Of a DNA stretch of 64,000 nt, positions 58,983 through 64,000 are shown piece after piece (position 1 is the first letter of the stretch; the number at the start of each line of letters is the position of its first letter). A program made the position numbers and the translations under genes. The stretch is from Rhizobium freirei PRF 81. Lineage in GTDB: Bacteria; Pseudomonadota; Alphaproteobacteria; Rhizobiales; Rhizobiaceae. Location of the stretch: NCBI RefSeq assembly GCF_000359745.1, contig NZ_AQHN01000090.1, positions 1 through 64,000 on the forward strand, given 5' to 3'. Under the pieces are notes generated by a model. The model worked only from the letters and a program-made list of their open reading frames with translations, searched no databases and was not told the origin of the DNA.

Positions 58983-59902
58983 CGGCTGACCCCTTCCATG
59001 ATGACCGAGTAGACGTCCGCAGGCGTAATCACGAGCGCGATCGCCAGGCGGAGCCCGACGGCAAGGACCAGGAGGCCGAGCAGGGCGCGGAGCTGCTCGC
59101 CGCGCAGCTTCTGGCCCACACGAACGCCGTATTGCGCGCCGACGACGCCTGCCACCATCAGCAGGAAGGCCAGGATGATATCGACGGAATAGTTGGTCGC
59201 CGCCTGCACGATGGTAGTGAAGGCGGTGACGAAAATGACCTGAAACAGTGAGGTGCCGACGACGACGTTCGTCGGAACGCGCAGCAGGTAGATCATGGCC
59301 GGCACGAGGATGAAGCCGCCGCCGATACCCATCGGCGTCAGCATCCCGACGAAAAAGCCGAGGCCGATGACCGGAATGGCGCTCAGATAGAGTTTGGATT
59401 TCTTGAAGCGAAGCTTCAGCGGCAGGCGCTGCACCCAGTTGTGATGACGCAACTTGCCCGTTGCCGGCGGCAGCTTGCCCGCGGCTCTGCGCATCGCCCG
59501 CACGCTTTCCCAGAGCATGAGCGTTCCCACCGTGCCGAGCAAAAGCACGTAGATCAAGGAGATGATCAGGTCGATCTGCCCGAGCCGGCGCAACAGCACG
59601 AACAGCCAGAGGCCGAATGTGGCGCCCGCCAGGCCGCCGGCAAGCAGGATCATGCCCAGTTTCAGGTCGAGCGAGCCGCGGCGAAAATGCGTGAGCGCTC
59701 CTGATACCGAGGAGGCGACGACTTGGTTGGAACCCGTAGCAACGGCGACCACCGGGGGAATGTTGTAGAAGATGAGGAGCGGCGTGATGAGGAAGCCGCC
59801 GCCGACGCCGAACATGCCGGAGAGGAACCCTACGGCTGCGCCCATGCCGAGAATAATGAGGATATTCACCGACAGTTCTGCGATCGGCAGATAGATCGTC
59901 AC
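58979..59902 (-). CDS. Sulfite exporter TauE/SafE family protein (TSUP)
   Basis: A 307-residue inner-membrane transporter with about eight hydrophobic segments and two TSUP repeats (GMGAAVGFLSGMFGVGGGFLITPLL and VIGLGFFVGMLTPMGIGGGFILVPAMIYLL). It starts at a GTG (59902). Family members move sulfite, sulfonates or thiosulfate; the substrate here is not known. It is coupled to the TIGR02186 gene. Confidence 0.9.
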   Translation of the reverse strand: MTIYLPIAELSVNILIILGMGAAVGFLSGMFGVGGGFLITPLLIFYNIPPVVAVATGSNQVVASSVSGALTHFRRGSLDLKLGMILLAGGLAGATFGLWLFVLLRRLGQIDLIISLIYVLLLGTVGTLMLWESVRAMRRAAGKLPPATGKLRHHNWVQRLPLKLRFKKSKLYLSAIPVIGLGFFVGMLTPMGIGGGFILVPAMIYLLRVPTNVVVGTSLFQVIFVTAFTTIVQAATNYSVDIILAFLLMVAGVVGAQYGVRVGQKLRGEQLRALLGLLVLAVGLRLAIALVITPADVYSVIMEGVSR

Positions 59903-60208
59903 GCGCTGTTCCCACTTGCAGGCATTCCGGCACGGTGATCGGAGCCTGGACCATTTTCCCCTTTTAAGCGGCGAATTCTAATCCGTAATCGTTGCCAGAG
60001 CCTTAGGAAAAGCTCTGCTGTGCCAGTTTTCGAATTGCCGGCGTCACTTTAGCGCGGCTTTTTCCGCTTTTCTGTGACGGCGATATGCCGAAAGGGCGAG
60101 GGGCTGCGTGGCCTGCCGCTGCGCGCATCGAACCTCTGCAAAACAAAAGCACGCCGCCGTGGTAACGCCAGCGTGCTGCCATTCTGAATTCCGAAGGAAC
60201 AGCAAGGT
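59903..60208. other. Intergenic region between podJ and TauE genes
   Basis: About 305 bp. It contains the podJ terminator (60142-60175) and the presumed promoter of the TauE/TIGR02186 pair. No gene was seen. Confidence 0.5.
60142..60175 (-). terminator. podJ terminator
   Basis: On the minus strand, AGCACGC/GCGTGCT pair around a GC-rich loop and are followed by TTTTGTTTTG. Confidence 0.65.
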
Positions 60209-63200
60209 CTACTTGTTGCGGGCAAGAAGCTCCTTGACCACCTGATCCGTCACCCGTCCATCCGACGGCAGGCCGACGGATTTCTGGAAGCTCTTCAAGG
60301 CGGCTACGGTCTTGTCGCCCATGGTGCCGTCGGGCGCACCGGCATCGAAGCCATTCTTGTTGAGGATGGCCTGGATGTTGCGGATGGCCTTCTTCATGTC
60401 GATGGAAGCCGTGTTCACGCCCTTGCCGGTCGTCCATTCATCGGGAATGTCCGTACCGTTGGCCTTGGGATCGGCCGGCTGGGCCTTCCAGAGATCGACC
60501 TTGGCGCGAGCGCCTTCCAGATCGGCCGGCTTCATGGCGTTGGCGACCTCGTCACGCTTCTGCGCGGCGTCCTTGTCGCCGCTCTTGGCGGCGATCGCAA
60601 ACCACTTGTAGGATTCCGGCAAATCCTGCTTCACGCCGTTACCGCGAGCGTAGAGGATCGCAAGGTTGAACTGGCTGTCGGAGACGCCGAGATTGGCGGC
60701 GCGTGTGAACCAGTTGGCGGCGGAGTCGTAATCCTGCTGGCCGGCTGCGCCCGAGGCGTAGAGGACGGCGAGATTGTGCATGGCGCTGGCATTGCCCTGA
60801 TTGGCGGCCTGCTCGTAATTTTCTTTAGCCTTGACGAGATCGCGGTCGATGCCGTTACCCTTCTCGTACATGCTCGCGAGCCGGTACTGGGCCGGTGCGT
60901 AACCCTTGTCGGCCGAAAGCCGATACCAGCTTGCCGCCTGCTTCAGGTCCGTCGCAACATTGCGGCCGTCGGTATAGCGCGCGCCAATTTCGAAGAGGGC
61001 GACCGGATCGCCCGATTTGGCGGCGGCGACGAGCGATGGCGGCTGGATGCCATCAGGCACTTGGATATCCGCGGCTGCTGGAGCCGCGGCCGGCTGCGCC
61101 GCGGCGGCGGACTTGTCGGCCGGAACGAAAGCCGCAGTCTGTTGCGCGGTGGGAGCGCTGCCGGCGGGTGCCAGAGTTTCTGTTGCCGCCTGATTGCCGT
61201 CGAGCGGCGCTGCTGCGGTCAGGTGGTCGCTCGTCGCGGCCAACGCGTTGCTGGGCGCCGCAGCGGGCTGGAAGCCCGCCGTGTCTGTTGCAAGAGTTGT
61301 CGGTGCAGCGGCCTGGTTCGCGGCAGACTGCTGATCGTTGGCAGCCGGAGCCGCGTTGATGGCGACGCTGTTGGTCGCCGGGCTGTCGGCCGGCGCAGCC
61401 ATGGTTGAGATTTCCGCAGGTGCGGGTGCCTTCTGGCCACGCATTAGCGTGTTGACGAGCGGGAAGGCCATGATCGCCAGCAGGGCCGCGCCAATGGCGA
61501 GCAGGATCGGACGGCGGAAGCGCGAAAACGCTCCGCCCGTCTTTGCATCCTTCTTAGAGGAAGGCGCGGTGCCGCGCTGCGCTTGATCGACTTCTGTCGC
61601 GGCTGCCTGTGCGGCACGGCGGGCCGCCGCGATATAGTCGGCACGCTCGTTTTCGGTCGGCTGGCGGCCGCCGCGGGCGGTGTTCTGGCTGGCGCGCACG
61701 CGCTCCAGGATCTTCTTGATATCAGGCGCGCCTGAGCCCGGTTCCAGCAGCTCGTTGGCTTCTTCCGCCGGCATCATGTCGGCCGGGTCGATGGAGGGCG
61801 CCTGTTCGATCACGGGACGATCCGGAGGGAAGATCGGCTCGGCCTTTTCCGGCGTGAAGAACCGCTTGCCGAGGTTGGCGAGGAGACCGGCCTTCGAACC
61901 GCTCTTCTTCGCGGCGGCCTTGATCTCCGCCTTGGTATTGGCATCGATGGCCTGCGCGACGACGGTTTCGGCGGCGGCGGCAGTCTCGGCGGGCGCGACC
62001 GTGCGGATGATCGGGCCGGCCTTCTGCGGTGCCGCCATCGGCGGTATGATGGCCGGGGCATCTTCTTGCGCGAAGACGTCGCTTTTGAAGGTCGCTGCGG
62101 GCATTGTAGGCGCCGGCCGACGATGTTCCATGTGGTCGAGCCGGTCGGCGATCTGCAGCAGCGTGTCGTGCAGCGCCTCGAAGGTGCGATGCGTACGCTC
62201 GTCGCTGGCCCGGCTGAGGTCCTCGAGATGGCGCAGGTCTTCGGCGAGTGCCGTCAGTGCCGCCATGTCGCCGGGCTGCGCGCCGCCGACCATTCCGCCT
62301 TCGCGCGAATAAGCCTCGACGACGGTTTCCGCCGCATGGCGGGCGGCCTCGATGATGTATTCGTCATTGGTCGCCATATAGTCTTCGATGGCGCTCATCC
62401 GTCGATCGAAATCGACGGGGAAATGCTCGGCTGCCGCCGCCCTTGGCTCGCTGGTGAGCAGGGTGGAGAGATGGGCGATCTGCTCTTCGAGATTGCGCAG
62501 TGCCTGCGTGTCCGTCGGCGGCGCGGCGGTGCTGGCTTCGAGCCGGGCCGCGATGTCGGAGAGGCGGCCTTCGAGCCGGCGTACCGCGCCGTCGTCGATG
62601 TTTGCAGCCGGAGCCGGCGGATGGAAATCCATCTCGTCGATGCGGCGAGCGAGGTAGTCCAGCCGGTCGGCCAATACGTTGCCGACGGAGCCATGTTCCA
62701 GAGCGTCGATCTTGTGGGAGATGTCGGCGAGATAGGTAACGAGCTCGGGCTGCGGTGCGGCCTTCTGCGAGCGCTCCATCAGGTGCGAGAGCTGGTCCAG
62801 GCGCTCCTCGAGGCGGGCGACGGCCTTGGCGCTGCCCAGCTCGTCGATGCGCATGGCGAGCGCTTCGAGGCGGCCGGAGAGATCATCCGTGGGCTGGCGC
62901 CGTGCGGCGTCGCGGCTCATCACGTCGATCTGGTCGGCAAGACCGCTGAGGCGGCCTTCGAGCCGCTGCATCGCCTGATCCTGCGGCTGCATCATCGAGC
63001 CGAGGCTCTCCATCGCGGTTGCGATCGTCAGCAGCTTGTGTTCCAGCGCATGCACGGCGGGGCTGTCGTTCATGCCGCCGAGGTGCTGCTTGATATCGTC
63101 GAGGCGATAGGCGAGCGAAACGAGCTCGTCCTGCAGGCCGGTCGTGTCGATCGCCTTCACCTGGCGTCCGACATGGTGGAGGGACTCCTCGCGGGCAAGG

Positions 63201-63898
63201 CCATCCATCAGCGAGCGCAGTTCGTCGAACTCGGCCTTCAGGCCGGCCGTTTCGGGCTGCCCGGTCAGCTGGTTGATGCTGTCGGCAAGCCGCGCCATGT
63301 CCTCGCGAACATCGGCTGCGAAATGCTTGTCGTTGGTGTTCTCGCGGATATCGCGAATTTCGGCGCGCAGGGAGTTCACTTCGCGGGTGACGCTGTCGGC
63401 GATGTCGCGCTTCAGATCCTGGCGAAGATTGACGAGCGCCTGAGCAATGTCGACAGAATTTTCAGCGGCCGGCCGCTGCGGCTGGCGCGGGTTGTAAGGA
63501 TCGAGCGGACGCCGGGCCGGCTGCGGTTCGGCCTGCGGGATTTCCTCGCGGCGGGAAAGCAGCCGCTCGCGGTTCGCTTCGAGCGCGCGCTGGCGCTGGC
63601 GGATTTCTGCGAGCGGATCGGGACGGACGTCGTGCTCCTGGCGTCCAGAGCGCAGCGGACGCTCGTAGGGACGACCGGCCGGGTATTCGCGTTCGGGGCG
63701 CGGCGGCATGCGCTCGAGGGGGGCTGCCCGCTCGGGTGCGGCACCATAGCCGGCTGCGGCGCGCTGGCGCGTATCGCGCGAGGCGGCAGTGCCCATCAGG
63801 TCCTCGATGCGCGCCTCCAGCCCCTCGATCGTGCGGCTCAGAGCATCCAGCGACGTCCAGTCGCCCGTGCTGGTAGGATTTGATCGCGATCCGCTCAT
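60209..63898 (-). CDS. podJ: PodJ-like polar localisation factor with Sel1 repeats
   Basis: A 1229-residue protein. Long coiled-coil segments (about residues 15-620) with repeated LEGRLSGLADQID-type units are followed by an acidic/Pro linker, one transmembrane helix (about 797-820, PILLAIGAALLAIMAFPLV), a Pro/Ala-rich periplasmic region, four Sel1-like repeats (about 961-1121; YRLASMYEKGNGIDRDLVKA) and a C-terminal peptidoglycan-binding domain (about 1168-1229). This order matches PodJ in Caulobacter and PodJ1 in Sinorhizobium, which organise the cell pole. The start at 63898 (MSGSRSNPTS) is preferred to 63928. Confidence 0.88.
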   Translation of the reverse strand: MSGSRSNPTSTGDWTSLDALSRTIEGLEARIEDLMGTAASRDTRQRAAAGYGAAPERAAPLERMPPRPEREYPAGRPYERPLRSGRQEHDVRPDPLAEIRQRQRALEANRERLLSRREEIPQAEPQPARRPLDPYNPRQPQRPAAENSVDIAQALVNLRQDLKRDIADSVTREVNSLRAEIRDIRENTNDKHFAADVREDMARLADSINQLTGQPETAGLKAEFDELRSLMDGLAREESLHHVGRQVKAIDTTGLQDELVSLAYRLDDIKQHLGGMNDSPAVHALEHKLLTIATAMESLGSMMQPQDQAMQRLEGRLSGLADQIDVMSRDAARRQPTDDLSGRLEALAMRIDELGSAKAVARLEERLDQLSHLMERSQKAAPQPELVTYLADISHKIDALEHGSVGNVLADRLDYLARRIDEMDFHPPAPAANIDDGAVRRLEGRLSDIAARLEASTAAPPTDTQALRNLEEQIAHLSTLLTSEPRAAAAEHFPVDFDRRMSAIEDYMATNDEYIIEAARHAAETVVEAYSREGGMVGGAQPGDMAALTALAEDLRHLEDLSRASDERTHRTFEALHDTLLQIADRLDHMEHRRPAPTMPAATFKSDVFAQEDAPAIIPPMAAPQKAGPIIRTVAPAETAAAAETVVAQAIDANTKAEIKAAAKKSGSKAGLLANLGKRFFTPEKAEPIFPPDRPVIEQAPSIDPADMMPAEEANELLEPGSGAPDIKKILERVRASQNTARGGRQPTENERADYIAAARRAAQAAATEVDQAQRGTAPSSKKDAKTGGAFSRFRRPILLAIGAALLAIMAFPLVNTLMRGQKAPAPAEISTMAAPADSPATNSVAINAAPAANDQQSAANQAAAPTTLATDTAGFQPAAAPSNALAATSDHLTAAAPLDGNQAATETLAPAGSAPTAQQTAAFVPADKSAAAAQPAAAPAAADIQVPDGIQPPSLVAAAKSGDPVALFEIGARYTDGRNVATDLKQAASWYRLSADKGYAPAQYRLASMYEKGNGIDRDLVKAKENYEQAANQGNASAMHNLAVLYASGAAGQQDYDSAANWFTRAANLGVSDSQFNLAILYARGNGVKQDLPESYKWFAIAAKSGDKDAAQKRDEVANAMKPADLEGARAKVDLWKAQPADPKANGTDIPDEWTTGKGVNTASIDMKKAIRNIQAILNKNGFDAGAPDGTMGDKTVAALKSFQKSVGLPSDGRVTDQVVKELLARNK

Positions 63899-64000
63899 AT
63901 CTTCTGCTCGCCTCGAACTATGGACCACCCCGGGCCGCCATGTTGACGGAAGAAAGACATTGCGACATTGCCGCGCTGCCCGGATCCCGCCGTTCGGAAA
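63899..64000. other. Upstream region of podJ at window end
   Basis: No feature recognised; it should hold the podJ promoter. An AGAAG-type site precedes the start. Confidence 0.4.

Noticed and set aside
62066..63883. 605-residue plus-strand frame over podJ
   Set aside because: Antisense shadow of the repetitive coiled-coil region; no domain, and the codon pattern mirrors podJ.
1..64000. CRISPR array
   Set aside because: No series of regularly spaced direct repeats; the repeats seen are palindromic intergenic elements.
1..64000. Insertion sequences or prophage
   Set aside because: No transposase, integrase or phage structural gene was found. The S24 repressor stands alone without phage neighbours.

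Overview
The window is a typical chromosomal segment of an alphaproteobacterium of the family Rhizobiaceae (Rhizobium/Agrobacterium type). The evidence is a high-GC coding style with long antisense shadow frames, a GcrA-family cell-cycle regulator, a PodJ-like polarity protein, eukaryote-type glutamine synthetase II with its divergent gstI-like neighbour, a SAM-II riboswitch in front of metZ, and short palindromic intergenic repeats of the RIME and related mosaic kinds. Species cannot be decided from the sequence alone.

Layout: 0.1-5.4 kb holds pgi, fadD, a PRC-barrel protein, glyoxalase I and a YCII-like protein. 5.4-9.3 kb is a complete YehZYXW/OsmU-type ABC importer operon, followed by an unusual LysR regulator with two helix-turn-helix domains. 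11-16.5 kb carries small secreted proteins, a methyltransferase, tRNA-Thr, a nitronate monooxygenase and a conserved membrane protein. 16.5-25.4 kb is the phosphate block: ppk2, divergent from phoR-pstSCAB-phoU-phoB, with a tandem Pho box before pstS. 25.5-34.5 kb has gcrA, argD-argF-hslO, apaG, a small RecA-fold ATPase, metZ with its riboswitch, a dCTP deaminase and tRNA-Gly. 34.5-48.9 kb has a LysR/MFS pair, a chemoreceptor, a solute-binding protein, TerB, an S24 repressor with a degenerate nuclease-like partner, pyrD, a MATE exporter and several small membrane or secreted proteins. 48.9-50.7 kb is gstI/glnII with a sigma-54 promoter. 50.8-53.5 kb has an AhpD-like/Rrf2 redox pair and then a less GC-rich two-gene islet (DUF5343-like plus Swt1-type HEPN). 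53.6-58.2 kb has the Lhr-type helicase/PdeM DNA-repair pair and a reductase/HxlR pair. 58.2-63.9 kb has TIGR02186/TauE and PodJ.

Most genes are core metabolism or housekeeping and look intact. The best candidate for a poorly described system is the DUF5343/HEPN pair, whose HEPN protein keeps an R-x4-H ribonuclease motif and whose genes overlap by 4 bp. Other points of interest are the SAM-II riboswitch with a readable terminator/antiterminator switch, three mosaic repeats with a compensatory base change in a shared stem, RIME-like elements whose terminal CTAG provides stop codons to neighbouring genes, a decayed 3' copy of the His/Tyr-rich protein gene, and related GACGT palindromes before fadD and the nitronate monooxygenase.

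All calls come from reading the sequence. No database search, folding program or alignment was run. Start codons are chosen from ribosome-binding sites and family knowledge and are uncertain where stated.
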